The position numbers and the translations under genes were made by a program. A model generated the notes under the pieces. It did no database searches, had not been told where the DNA came from, and saw only the letters and a program-made list of their open reading frames with translations. From positions 1-64,000 of the forward strand of contig NZ_VWWL01000020.1 of NCBI RefSeq assembly GCF_011752995.1: a stretch of DNA of 64,000 bases. The letters are read 5' to 3'. Below are positions 1-8,236 of the stretch, piece after piece. Numbering within the stretch: position 1 is the first letter of the stretch; every line of letters starts with the position of its first letter. This stretch comes from Burkholderia sp. Ax-1724. Lineage in GTDB: Bacteria; Pseudomonadota; Gammaproteobacteria; Burkholderiales; Burkholderiaceae.

Positions 1-1
1 C

Positions 2-115
2 CGGCGACTGGCACGCGACTACGAACGCCTGCCCGAAACCCTGGCAGGCTTGCATTTCGTCGTCTTCGCTATGCTCATGCTTGTTCATGCCGTGCCCATT
101 ATCCAAAGTGCCTAA
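2..115 (+). pseudogene. IS5-family transposase, 3' end only
   Basis: The first 37 codons of the window read as the C-terminus of an IS5-family (DDE) transposase, with the typical DYERLPETLAGLHF stretch followed by a hydrophobic tail, ending in TAA at 113-115. The 5' part lies outside the window, so it cannot be said whether the element is intact. The AACACGCTCTAG stretch just after the stop is probably part of the terminal inverted repeat. The family call is from recognition of the C-terminal motif; the subgroup (IS427/IS1031-like) is a guess. Confidence 0.7.
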
Positions 116-523
116 CACGCTCTAGCGACGCATTTGCACACCATACTTGCATTCGTCCATAGACGGCGGACGGCGGGACCAGACCGGGTTCGATCATGGC
201 TTCGATGGCAAACTCAGATTTCGAACCGAATAACATCGATCAATGTCCGTAGTCTAAATGGGGGGCGCTTTGTGATGGATTGGGGTGATTGTCGGCGATC
301 CACATATCGATGTCGAACGGTCACTCCTGGCCGCGAGAGGCCCCACGACCGAGCGAGACAATCGTCGCGCTCGCGCGCCTCATGCAAAAGGCGTAACGCG
401 ACCCAACTTGGCCATCCCCATCGCTCTGCCCGATGTCCAATAGCTAACATCCCGCTCGTGCCGCTGCGTGGCGATAGGGTGCCACGCGTGCTCGAAACGC
501 CCCCGCCGCACTGGCTCTTCCCG
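116..523. other. Intergenic stretch after the IS end; no supported gene
   Basis: This 400-bp stretch holds the IS end and then nothing convincing. Short open frames exist on both strands but none has a credible ribosome binding site or a recognisable sequence. It ends at the stop codon of the minus-strand immunity gene. Confidence 0.5.
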
Positions 524-1612
524 TTAAATGCCCGGCAGCTTCTGAGTGTCCAGCACTGCGGCCTTCGCGCTTATGAGATCATCGGACTTGACATCGAAAC
601 GTCGTAGCCACGCGTCGCTGCTCGGTGCTGTGTTGTACACCGGCGCGTCGCCATTGACGGTTCCGCGTTGCAAACTGCTCACGCTGTCGGTCAGCACGTC
701 GCGCAGCGCGGCGTTGAGCACCACGTACGCGGGAGGCGGGGCGATGGGCTGATCTTCGCCTTGAGGCATTCCGGGTTGCGGAGCAACGCCCGCACGAATC
801 AGCAGCCCTTGGCCGCACGCATCGAGCCGGAACCAGTCGCGAGGCAGTTCAGAGCGCAGCGTCCGAAGACCGCCGACCTGTTCAAGCATCGCGCCGTCAA
901 TGAGCGTAAGCCAGTCGACGGTCTTCAGTTTGCTCGACAGCTTGCGGACCTTCATCGCCATCGGATCACCGACATCCACCCCCGGGCCTAGTTGCTTTGC
1001 CATGAAGTATTCGCTGCTCTCGTTCTCCGGGCGCCCGGTGGGTGAGAGATTAACGGCTAGTCCCGCGTGCCCGTGCACCGCGTTAAGCAGCACCGCCACT
1101 TCCTGGAATAGGTCAACAAACGGTTCGGGGGTGGCGCGTACAAACGGGATGGGCAGCGTGAACACGAGGACGTCGAACCCGCGGGTGCCTAGATCGGCCT
1201 GAAACTTTTCCAGGCAGAAGGTCATGAATTCGCAGAACGAAGCCTCACGCGCGGTTTCGCCGCCGAGGTAGATCGCGTCGAATCCTTCGTCGGTGCCGAC
1301 CTGCCTGGCTAGCGTTGCCAGGCTTGGTGCCTTATCCAATGTCAGCGCTGGCTTTCCGTTGAACCACAGCCAGCGGATCGGCTGGGCGTCCTCTTCGACG
1401 GCCTGGCGCGCGACCTTGAGATACGCGTCGAAAGCTTGGGCAATCGCCTGGCGCTTGTCGGTTGTGTAGCCGTCCTTGAAATACAGGCACGCACGCACGG
1501 TTAGTGCTGCGCCGACGCCATTGTGCGGGTGCTTCGGTTCGAACACCGCATAAGGAAGGGTGCCTGCCCGCTTCGGGTCCCGCGCCCATTCTTCAAAATC
1601 GTTGCTGCTCAT
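524..1612 (-). CDS. DUF3396 / type VI immunity family protein
   Basis: The product is a 362-residue soluble protein resembling the DUF3396 'type VI immunity' family, known as neighbours of T6SS effectors and thought to bind and neutralise them in the cytoplasm. Supporting stretches are DWLTLIDGAMLEQVGG in the middle and YNTAPSSDAWLRRFD near the C-terminus. There is no signal peptide or membrane segment. The frame stays open upstream, but the start MSSNDFEEW at 1612 is preferred because translation from further up would run into the effector gene with non-family sequence. It lies 17 bp after the effector stop, as expected for a cognate immunity gene. Pairing with the upstream nuclease is inferred from position. 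Confidence 0.72.
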   Translation of the reverse strand: MSSNDFEEWARDPKRAGTLPYAVFEPKHPHNGVGAALTVRACLYFKDGYTTDKRQAIAQAFDAYLKVARQAVEEDAQPIRWLWFNGKPALTLDKAPSLATLARQVGTDEGFDAIYLGGETAREASFCEFMTFCLEKFQADLGTRGFDVLVFTLPIPFVRATPEPFVDLFQEVAVLLNAVHGHAGLAVNLSPTGRPENESSEYFMAKQLGPGVDVGDPMAMKVRKLSSKLKTVDWLTLIDGAMLEQVGGLRTLRSELPRDWFRLDACGQGLLIRAGVAPQPGMPQGEDQPIAPPPAYVVLNAALRDVLTDSVSSLQRGTVNGDAPVYNTAPSSDAWLRRFDVKSDDLISAKAAVLDTQKLPGI

Positions 1613-1629
1613 TGTCTTTCGCTCGTTGA

Positions 1630-2358
1630 TCAGGGTACAGGGAACGGCACAGGGGGAGGAGGCATTCCGCCTGGTGTGCCATGCACGTAGCCGTTCAGGC
1701 CTTGGCTGAAGAGCTTGCCGATCTGCGACGCAAAGGACCGTGCCGATGATGTCTCGGAGTCTTCCTGCGACTTGTCGTCTGAGCATCCGCAGTCGCCCGG
1801 CCCCATGGTCGCTACCTTGCCCGGGTCACCTGCGATTTCCTCGTACGCGGCCTGCTGTTTGAGGTCAATTGCGTCTGGCGGAAACTTCAACTCCACCACG
1901 TTCTTCAGATTGTCCTGTGTCGGTGGCAACGATGGGTCATTGACGATTACCGCATCCGGTCGGCGGATGTTCCCGACTCCTGGAGTGTAGCCCGACAGGC
2001 CGCCTGGCCAATACTTCTGGATCCACCCGGGGAGCCAATCATGTGCCTTAGTGATGACCGCGCTGTCCATAATCGGTGCCGGTGGATCTTGAGTCATATC
2101 GTAGTTGACCTCGGGCTTGTACGGGCTCTGATGGTCGACCGCCGAATCCATTGCTCTCAGCCGCCCGCTCACGCATTGCTGCTTTAGCCGCTGGCCGCTG
2201 ATGCCGATAGAGGGCGTGGCGTTGCACTTGCAGATCGCGGAGCAGAGGAATTGGCGATCCTTCGGATCTAGGGAGTTCGGGCGCAACCGAACAGTGTTCG
2301 TGGTTCCTGCGCCTGGTCCTGTGGACCCAATGCCGGACTCTTGTGCGTAATCGGTCAT
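1630..2358 (-). CDS. VRR-NUC domain nuclease, probable T6SS effector
   Basis: This 242-residue protein has a VRR-NUC type PD-(D/E)xK nuclease core. IRRPDAVIV carries the aspartate (about D135), VVELKF gives E156 and K158, and KQQAAYEEI supplies the Q-x3-Y helix (Q168, Y172). VRR-NUC proteins next to PAAR genes act as DNA-cleaving antibacterial effectors (TseV-type). Residues 39-45 hold three closely spaced cysteines (CSAICKC), and a second cysteine pair (GDCGC) lies after the core; metal binding is possible but unproven. The C-terminus is proline-rich. The start codon overlaps the PAAR stop by 4 bp, so translation is probably coupled. Substrate and toxicity are inferred from family and context. 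Confidence 0.78.
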   Translation of the reverse strand: MTDYAQESGIGSTGPGAGTTNTVRLRPNSLDPKDRQFLCSAICKCNATPSIGISGQRLKQQCVSGRLRAMDSAVDHQSPYKPEVNYDMTQDPPAPIMDSAVITKAHDWLPGWIQKYWPGGLSGYTPGVGNIRRPDAVIVNDPSLPPTQDNLKNVVELKFPPDAIDLKQQAAYEEIAGDPGKVATMGPGDCGCSDDKSQEDSETSSARSFASQIGKLFSQGLNGYVHGTPGGMPPPPVPFPVP

Positions 2359-2888
2359 GCGCCGCTCGATCCGCCAGGATGCTCGAAGGTCAGCGACGAT
2401 GACGTGTGGTCCTCAAGCCAGTCGGTGTAGCCGTTCGCATCTGTTCTCCCCGTGACCGCTTGCCCCGTCGATGATGTAACGGTGTACGGATGGTTAGGGA
2501 TCGCTTGGCCGGTGCTATCGTCAAGGACCTGGAAGCGTCCCCGGTGCGTACCGTCCTGGTTAGTAGCGGTTTCGGGCATGATGTTGCGACCGGCACCCGC
2601 CGCGCCTCCCTGTCCACCGGTTGGTGCCGCAGTAGCGACAGCCTGCGTTGCAATAAGAGAGGCGCCGCAGGCCGTCTTGTCTCCTTCGGACGCGACGGGG
2701 CGGCCCCCGAAGGTCATCCCCAACGGTTTGACGGTCACGATCGGAAAGACTCCGCCGCACTTTGGGCAAGACACCATATCGCCGAGGAGGGCGAGCGGCT
2801 TTCCATGAACGATATTGGTCGACGTGCAAGCTAGAACCTTGCCGCCATGCGAGGTCGTATCTCCCTCGCGGATGAACGCAAAACCCAT
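2355..2888 (-). CDS. PAAR domain protein (T6SS spike tip) with C-terminal extension
   Basis: The product is 177 residues. Residues 1-90 form a PAAR domain (GDTTSHGGKVLACT at the start, then CPKCGG and a GD-TACGA segment). PAAR proteins sharpen the VgrG spike and carry effectors out with it. Residues 110-177 form a separate extension (GRFQVLDDSTGQAIPNHPY, then GRTDANGYTDW) resembling the beta-rich carrier tails of PAAR proteins; it may dock the nuclease encoded next. A good ribosome binding site (GGGAAGG) sits 8 bp before ATG. No VgrG or chaperone gene is recognisable upstream, so this is an orphan cargo cassette relative to any main T6SS locus. Confidence 0.85.
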   Translation of the reverse strand: MGFAFIREGDTTSHGGKVLACTSTNIVHGKPLALLGDMVSCPKCGGVFPIVTVKPLGMTFGGRPVASEGDKTACGASLIATQAVATAAPTGGQGGAAGAGRNIMPETATNQDGTHRGRFQVLDDSTGQAIPNHPYTVTSSTGQAVTGRTDANGYTDWLEDHTSSSLTFEHPGGSSGA

Positions 2889-3037
2889 TTTGCATACCTT
2901 CCCGGCGATTTGTCTGTGGAATGTAGCATGGCGAGTTTTCTCGCGGCCAACGTATCGACGTTGCCGATTGTCCGAGTGGGGCGAACGAACTCCCTTCTGG
3001 CGGTACGTAGTTTGAGAGGGGCAATTTCCTTTGCCAT
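2831..3037 (-). CDS. Small basic hypothetical protein upstream of PAAR (doubtful)
   Basis: A 68-codon frame starts at MAKEIAPLKL behind an AAAGGAC ribosome binding site and overlaps the first 58 bp of the PAAR gene. The protein is basic and matches no family I recognise. The first 45 residues look like plausible protein; the part overlapping PAAR looks like shadow sequence. It may be the remains of a short gene that once preceded PAAR. Confidence 0.25.
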   Translation of the reverse strand: MAKEIAPLKLRTARREFVRPTRTIGNVDTLAARKLAMLHSTDKSPGRYAKWVLRSSAREIRPRMAARF

Positions 3038-3792
3038 ACAGTAACGTCCTTTGTCACCGAGATCGACATGCGTTCGCATCAGGCGACGGAATCAACGGCC
3101 TCTCCCGGCGCCATCAACGTTAGTGGGTAGATGTCGCCATATGCATGGCGCCCAAAACCGGCGGTAGCCTTTCCTGCGATTCCTTGTTTTATATCGTTTC
3201 TGATGTTCTTGCGTAAACGCTTTTGGTTAGGTTGGCCGGATATGTCTGCACCGGGGAGTTCAGCTGTTCGCGAGTCGCGCCACATAGTCTGCGAGACAAA
3301 TGGATCGAGTCTGCACGCGGTACGGAACGATTCTGCGCGATGGTCCGGTCGTGTCGGATAACTGACTGTCGGGAGTCTGCGAGGCTGGCTGACCCAGTTC
3401 GTCAATTTCATGTCCTGAATCCGTGAGATGGGCGCTGTTCCATCAGCCCTTCATGTTCGCGGAATCAGTGCCGTCGTTTTGGAGATATACGGGCGACCGG
3501 TTGCGAGTCAGTCGAATACGAAAGATAGTCCGTGAGTGCATCACGTACATCCGGCCGGTCTGGATATAGATCTTTGATATGTCTCGTGTCGGTGCGGTCG
3601 CGGTGGCTGTCTGCGGGACGTCCAGTCAGGATCGTTGTTCATGCACGACAGCTCAAAAATATTCCTTCTATTCCGGTTCGATCTGCCGGGTTCTGTACTG
3701 TTCCGGTGAAGTAGCTTCGCCCGGAAAACTGGTATTGACAGGTCTTTCCCATGTGAGGAGGATGAGATGCTGGGAGTGATCTGGAGTGAGTC
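3038..3792. other. Low-GC accessory DNA with gene debris, no confident gene
   Basis: Base composition drops compared with the flanks. A minus-strand frame (3411 down to 3079) ends with plausible protein-like sequence (KATAGFGRHAYGDIYP near its C-terminus), which could be the tail of an upstream cargo-cassette gene, but it has no recognisable family or start. The rest of the stretch offers only short frames. Confidence 0.4.
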
Positions 3793-4077
3793 ATGCCGAT
3801 TGCGAAGAGCTATACGCGGGCACAGTGGGATGAATTGATCCACTCTATCGAGTCGTTACCGGTCAAACCGGAGGCCGAGTAGCGCATCCCGATTACCGAT
3901 GCAATGAAAGAGATGCGGGCGTTGATCGGTGCTGTCAGAAAGAAGGGTTATACGCTGGAAGGCATTGTTGAACATGCAAGGGGAAAGACGGCGAGTTCAG
4001 CGTGGGTTTTGTCAGGTACGGCACGGTTACGATGGACTGCTCGTTGTCGAAGTGGGTTTCGATCTGGGTTTGCATGA
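3793..4077 (+). pseudogene. Interrupted small DNA-binding-like gene, probably of plasmid/ICE origin
   Basis: From ATG 3793 the frame reads MPIAKSYTRAQWDELIHSIE, reaches an in-frame TAG at 3880-3882, and continues in the same frame as IPITDAMKEMRALIGAV and KKGYTLEGIVEHA. Together these look like one small protein of the kind found with plasmid mobilisation modules: N-terminal T-R-x-x-W, then an 'alpha-helix, KGY-LE-I' segment. Similarity stops near 3990, where the frame runs into sequence antisense to another gene start; the final stop is at 4075-4077. I read it as a gene broken by one nonsense mutation and a 3' truncation. The family name is uncertain. Confidence 0.4.
3935..4075 (-). pseudogene. 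Truncated gene start of unknown function
   Basis: An ATG at 4075 follows a good ribosome binding site (CGGGAGTC) and opens MQTQIETHFDNEQSIV, which looks like a genuine N-terminus. After about 28 residues the sequence turns into the antisense of the plus-strand gene fragment that ends here, and the frame closes at 3935. Two unrelated gene fragments thus meet near 3990, consistent with a deletion or insertion junction. Confidence 0.3.
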
Positions 4078-4479
4078 TTGACTCCCGAAAATTCAAAAAA
4101 AGTCCTGGCCGTAGTGTTGCCCGAATCTGCCAGGACAAGACTTGGCCGGGAGTCCTCACAGGAAGGGGGGAATGAAACCGCGAGTCATGCCCGCTGGTGC
4201 TTACGCCTTCATCTGGCGCATTGCGTCAGCGAGAATCCAAAGCGCGCGGTTGCCCGTGCGACCTTGGGAGCTGGGGGCGGGACAGGGCAGGAAACCGGGT
4301 GGCAGGCAGATATCAGGGCGCGAGTTCGGTGGGAAGAACCGCGAAGCTTTGGTTGTTCCACTTTTTTGTTCACAAGGCCGTGAATAACATCCAGGGTAAG
4401 AGTGCAAGTAATTGCGGGACGTTGTATTAGCGTACCGTTCACGAGTTTCTCCATAATCTCTATGCTCGGCGACATATCG
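4078..4479. other. Intergenic, possible gene debris
   Basis: No gene can be supported. On the minus strand, a frame ending near 4201 (NRALWILADAMRQMKA before the stop) looks like the tail of a lost gene, but it has no recognisable family or start. The cobW stop codon lies at 4480. Confidence 0.4.
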
Positions 4480-5526
4480 CTAACCAAGGCGCTCCATGAA
4501 GCGCTCAAACGAGTCGGAAAGCTTGGCACAATCGAGGTCTTCAACAATAAACACGATGACCGACACGCGTGGCACGTTTTGGGAGGGATCGAGGTGGATA
4601 ACGGGATGGACCAGATGATGGACAGCGTGAATCGCGGCGGGACTATCGAATCCCCGCATCCACACTACGCCTTTTACGCGCAGGATTCGGCTGCCGTGCC
4701 GGTTCAACAGCAGTGTTAGCCAAAGCGTAAACGGAACCCAATCGAGCGGCTTGTCGAAGGTCAGGCAACACGATTCGACGTGCGTTGCAGACAGTTCTTC
4801 CCGATGCATCAGTGTCCCCCGGGAGCGGCCACCGAGCGTGTTTGCATTGGCCGAAACACGCACAGATTCGCCGACGCGCCGGATCAGATCGTCGCTGCTT
4901 GCCGGATTGGTCAATAATGCGAGCAAGTCGGTTGGATTCGTCGCAGCGTCGCGAATTACTATGTCGGCGGCCGGGTTGCGCGACGCGAGCGTATCGCGCA
5001 GTACTTGCAATTCGCGAGGGCCGGCGAGATCGGCTTTGCTGACGAGTATCCGATCGGCCGCGATGACCTGCGCCAGCCACTCTGGATGCCGGTCACGCTG
5101 ATCCGCAAAGTTGACGGCGTCGACCACCGTTACCGTAGCATGAAGCACGTAGTGTTTGCTCACGAACGGATCGGACAGCAGCGTGGCGATGATCGGTGTA
5201 GGCATTGCCAGTCCACTTGTCTCGATGACAAGCCGCGAAAAAGGCGCGATTTCGCCACGCGCTCGCCTCGAAAACAGATCGACGAGACTGTCCTTCAATT
5301 CGCCGCGTACCGCGCAGCACAAGCACCCCTGGTCGAGCAGCACCGTACGCGTATCGACCGTGCCGACGAGCATCTGGTCGAGCCCGACCGAGCCGAACTC
5401 GTTGACCAGCACTGCTGTGTCGCGCGCAACCTCGCCCGTTAGCACATCCGAGAGCAGTGTCGATTTCCCGCTGCCGAGAAAACCCGTGACTATCGTGACG
5501 GGAATCACATCGTAGGCTGTGCTCAT
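4480..5526 (-). CDS. CobW/COG0523-family GTP-binding metallochaperone
   Basis: The product is a 348-residue G3E-family GTPase. The P-loop GFLGSGKST lies at about residues 15-23 and the metal-binding CLCC motif at about 68-71, with Walker-B-like ETSGLAMP and SKADL as the guanine-specificity motif. The C-terminal 100 residues (RVKGVVWMRGFD) match the CobW_C domain. Such proteins deliver metals (Zn, Co, Fe) to client enzymes. The gene overlaps the next upstream small gene by 4 bp and lies beside a metal-dependent NodB-fold hydrolase, so that hydrolase is the obvious candidate client; this is inference. No Zur-like operator was recognised. Confidence 0.88.
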   Translation of the reverse strand: MSTAYDVIPVTIVTGFLGSGKSTLLSDVLTGEVARDTAVLVNEFGSVGLDQMLVGTVDTRTVLLDQGCLCCAVRGELKDSLVDLFSRRARGEIAPFSRLVIETSGLAMPTPIIATLLSDPFVSKHYVLHATVTVVDAVNFADQRDRHPEWLAQVIAADRILVSKADLAGPRELQVLRDTLASRNPAADIVIRDAATNPTDLLALLTNPASSDDLIRRVGESVRVSANANTLGGRSRGTLMHREELSATHVESCCLTFDKPLDWVPFTLWLTLLLNRHGSRILRVKGVVWMRGFDSPAAIHAVHHLVHPVIHLDPSQNVPRVSVIVFIVEDLDCAKLSDSFERFMERLG

Positions 5527-5819
5527 AGTGGCTCACTCCCGTCGAACAGCGTTAGCGGATCGAGAGGCTTTCCGAGCATGCGTTCCGCCGTGTGCCACAC
5601 TTGCGCGAAGTCATTGACGATCTCGGAGGCACCTGTCGGCGACGTCAGCACGAACGATTGGCCGTGGAAGTCGTCGAGCCGCAGCCGGAACAGCACGAGA
5701 ATCCGGTTTGCCAGTGCCGTCTGCAGATAGCGCTGGCGCCGCACGCCACCCTCGTCATGCGGCAGCGTCGCATTCGACCAATGACTGCCGCCACCGAACA
5801 ATCCGCACGCACCGCACAT
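5523..5819 (-). CDS. Small conserved-looking protein with N-terminal CGAC motif
   Basis: This is a 98-residue protein starting MCGACGLFGGGSHW. The two cysteines right at the N-terminus (Cys2, Cys5) could bind metal or a cluster. The rest is a compact domain (RYLQTALANRILVLF, then a TGASEIVNDFAQVW segment) with no family I can name. Its stop overlaps the start of the cobW gene by 4 bp, so the two are almost certainly translated together. A role as partner or adaptor of the CobW chaperone or of the neighbouring hydrolase is a guess from context. Confidence 0.65.
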   Translation of the reverse strand: MCGACGLFGGGSHWSNATLPHDEGGVRRQRYLQTALANRILVLFRLRLDDFHGQSFVLTSPTGASEIVNDFAQVWHTAERMLGKPLDPLTLFDGSEPL

Positions 5820-5870
5820 ACTAGCGCTCCATCGTTAGCGCGAGGTCAAGACCGGCTGCATTGCGCATAT

Positions 5871-6758
5871 TCATGCAGTCTGCTGACGGGGAAAGCGCCG
5901 CAGAAAATCGTCGGCGATTTCGTCGCACGTACAGAAGCGCACGCCCTCATGGCCTTTGAAGTGCGCAATGAGCCGTTCGAGCATCAATAGCACCTGCGGA
6001 CGGCCCGATACGTCCGGGTGGATCGTAATGGGGAATACAGCGTACTCATGCTCGCGATAGACCCAGTCGAACTGGTCACGCCACATCGATTCGATGTCGC
6101 GCGGATTGACGAAGCCATGGCTGTTCGGCGACTTCTTGATGAACATCATCGGCGGGAGGTCGTCGAGATACCAGTTGGCGGGAATCTCGACCAGATTGGT
6201 TTCATGGCCGCGCACGAGCGGTTTCATCCACGTGTCCGGATGCTTGCTGTAGTCGATTTTGGTCCACGAGTCACCGACGCGCACGTAGTACGGGTGGAAG
6301 TCGTTGTGCATCAGACTGTGGTCGTATTTGATGCCACGCTCGAGCAGCAACTCGTTCGTGATCGGACTGAACTCCCACCAGGGCGCGACGTAACCGGTCG
6401 GCGCGCGACCAGCCAGCGCCGTTACCAGTTCGATACTCCTGTCGAGCACGGCTTCTTCCTGCTCGCGGGTCATCGCGATCGGGTTCTCGTGGCTATAGCC
6501 GTGGATACCGATTTCATGTCCGGCCTGGGCGACAGCCTTCATCTGCTCAGGAAATGTTTCGATCGAATGGCCCGGTATGAACCATGTCGATTTGATGTTC
6601 TCGCGCTCGAATAACTTCAGGATGCGCATGGAACCGACTTCCCCGGCAAAGAGGCCGCGGGAAATGTCGTCGGGCGAATCCTCTCCGCCATACGAGCCGA
6701 GCCAGCCGGCAACCGCATCGACATCGACACCGAAAGCTACGAGTATTTCCTTGCTCAT
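5871..6758 (-). CDS. NodB-fold (polysaccharide deacetylase family) amidohydrolase, HpPgdA/imidase-like
   Basis: The 295-residue protein begins MSKEILVAFGVDVDA and carries the NodB aspartate region, GHEIGIHGYSHENP as metal-binding motif 2, GYVAPWWEFS as motif 3 and PITIHPDVSGRP as the C-terminal His motif. From memory it closely resembles the Helicobacter HP0310 deacetylase group, and cyclic-imide hydrolases are also reported in this fold. It has no signal peptide, which argues against a cell-wall substrate and for a small amide or imide. The start at 6758 is chosen for its AAGGAGAGCAAGGG leader rather than the TTG/ATG codons above it. The surrounding amidase, dehydrogenase and transporter suggest catabolism; the substrate is unknown. 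Confidence 0.8.
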   Translation of the reverse strand: MSKEILVAFGVDVDAVAGWLGSYGGEDSPDDISRGLFAGEVGSMRILKLFERENIKSTWFIPGHSIETFPEQMKAVAQAGHEIGIHGYSHENPIAMTREQEEAVLDRSIELVTALAGRAPTGYVAPWWEFSPITNELLLERGIKYDHSLMHNDFHPYYVRVGDSWTKIDYSKHPDTWMKPLVRGHETNLVEIPANWYLDDLPPMMFIKKSPNSHGFVNPRDIESMWRDQFDWVYREHEYAVFPITIHPDVSGRPQVLLMLERLIAHFKGHEGVRFCTCDEIADDFLRRFPRQQTA

Positions 6759-6841
6759 TTTCCCTTGCTCTCCTTCAATGGACACATTGGCCGCACAGCA
6801 ACGAACGACGTGGTTCGTCGCGTGTGCCGCAGTTGCTTGAA

Positions 6842-8137
6842 TCAGACCGGAATCTTATTGCCGAAATCGATACATATTGAGCAAAGCAGCAACCCGACTC
6901 CGGCACCCGCGAATACCATCATCGCAAGAAAATACGAACCTGTCAGTTGCACGATTATGCCGACGGCGAGTGGTACCAGCACACCTCCGATGTTGCCGCC
7001 AAGGTTCATCAGTCCGCCGAGCAGACCGACCTTGTCGCGTGTGCCGATCAGCGACGGGATGCTCCAGTAAAGCCCGGTCCAGCGCTGGAAAAACAGCGTG
7101 ATCGACAGCAGCACGACGGTCAGCACCGGTCCCGTCGAATAGGCGACGGAAAACACCGCTGCGGTCACGATAATCGCAGCGAAGCCGAGCAGGGTTCGCA
7201 TCACCTTGTTCGGGGAGCCTCCCGCGGTCTTCCACTTGTCGGACAGGAATCCACCTACCAGTTCGCCAACGAAGCCCGAGCCGAAGATGATGAAACTGGC
7301 GCCTCCCATCTGCTGGATATTAAATCCATGCACCTTGCTGAGGTAATTCGGCATCCATGTCAGCAAGCCGTAAAACACGATGTTCGCGCACATATAGCCT
7401 GCGCACATCAGCCATACCGAGCGGTACTTGAACAGATCGAGCCGTCTGCCGCTGACTTCCGTTGGCTCTTCTGCCGCCTCGATTTCATGGGCCCGCTCGA
7501 TGTAAAGTGCCTCGGCCTCGTTGACGCCGGGGTGTTCGCGCGGATCGTTGCGAATGAAATACCATGCGAAGAGGCCCGCCAGCACGGTGCCCACGCCGGC
7601 GATCGCGAATGCAATTCGCCACGAGCCGAATGCACCGATCAGCGAGGCGATCAGTAGTGCACCGAGCGCGGCACCAAGCGGTGCGCCACCATCAAGTAGC
7701 GTTGCACCGCGGCCCCGTTCGTGCCGCGTCATCCAGATCCGGTTCAATTTGCCGCCGGACGGATAAATCGGCGCTTCGGCAGCACCAAGCCCGAAGCGAG
7801 TCAGGAGCAGCGTGGTGCCGTTGGTGCACAGGCCGGCAATCGCCTGACATGCCCCCCAACAGACAGCGGCGACGGTGATCACGATCCGCGGCTTGAAGCG
7901 GTCGGCAAGCATGCCGCCCGGCACCTGCATAAGCGCGTAAGTCCAGAAGAACGAACTGAACAGGAGACCCTGGATCGCAGGGTCGATGTCGAAATCTTTC
8001 GAAATCAACGGCATCGCCACAGACAGTGACGCGCGATCGATGTAGTTGATCGCGACCAGTACCAGCAGTACGAAGAATATCTTCCATCGTACCGCTGTCT
8101 TGCCTTGATCTGTAATCGTCTTGGTCGACGTACTCAT
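6842..8137 (-). CDS. MFS anion:cation symporter (ACS family), dicarboxylate/sugar-acid type
   Basis: A 431-residue, 12-helix major facilitator protein. The ACS-family signature appears as NYIDRASLSVAMPLI in helix 1, GGMLADRFKPR between helices 2 and 3, and RFGLGAAEAPIYPSG in helix 4. Relatives import tartrate, glucarate, hexuronates or phthalate with protons. The start MSTSTKTITD (8137) follows GGAG at 9 bp; a longer start at 8152 is possible. It lies in the same orientation as the NodB-fold enzyme and the GAF-fused enzyme, so it probably brings in the pathway substrate. Confidence 0.88.
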   Translation of the reverse strand: MSTSTKTITDQGKTAVRWKIFFVLLVLVAINYIDRASLSVAMPLISKDFDIDPAIQGLLFSSFFWTYALMQVPGGMLADRFKPRIVITVAAVCWGACQAIAGLCTNGTTLLLTRFGLGAAEAPIYPSGGKLNRIWMTRHERGRGATLLDGGAPLGAALGALLIASLIGAFGSWRIAFAIAGVGTVLAGLFAWYFIRNDPREHPGVNEAEALYIERAHEIEAAEEPTEVSGRRLDLFKYRSVWLMCAGYMCANIVFYGLLTWMPNYLSKVHGFNIQQMGGASFIIFGSGFVGELVGGFLSDKWKTAGGSPNKVMRTLLGFAAIIVTAAVFSVAYSTGPVLTVVLLSITLFFQRWTGLYWSIPSLIGTRDKVGLLGGLMNLGGNIGGVLVPLAVGIIVQLTGSYFLAMMVFAGAGVGLLLCSICIDFGNKIPV

Positions 8138-8236
8138 GAACTTCATCTCCATGGTTATATTATTTGGAGTACATAATGAATGATGCAGATTCCTTTCACC
8201 GGTGGCCGTTCGTACGACGGCCACCTTCGGTTCGCC

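Noticed and set aside
3541..3843. A 100-codon minus-strand frame in the low-GC debris
   Set aside because: It is Arg/Ser/Pro-rich, has no ribosome site and overlaps the start of the better-supported plus-strand fragment.
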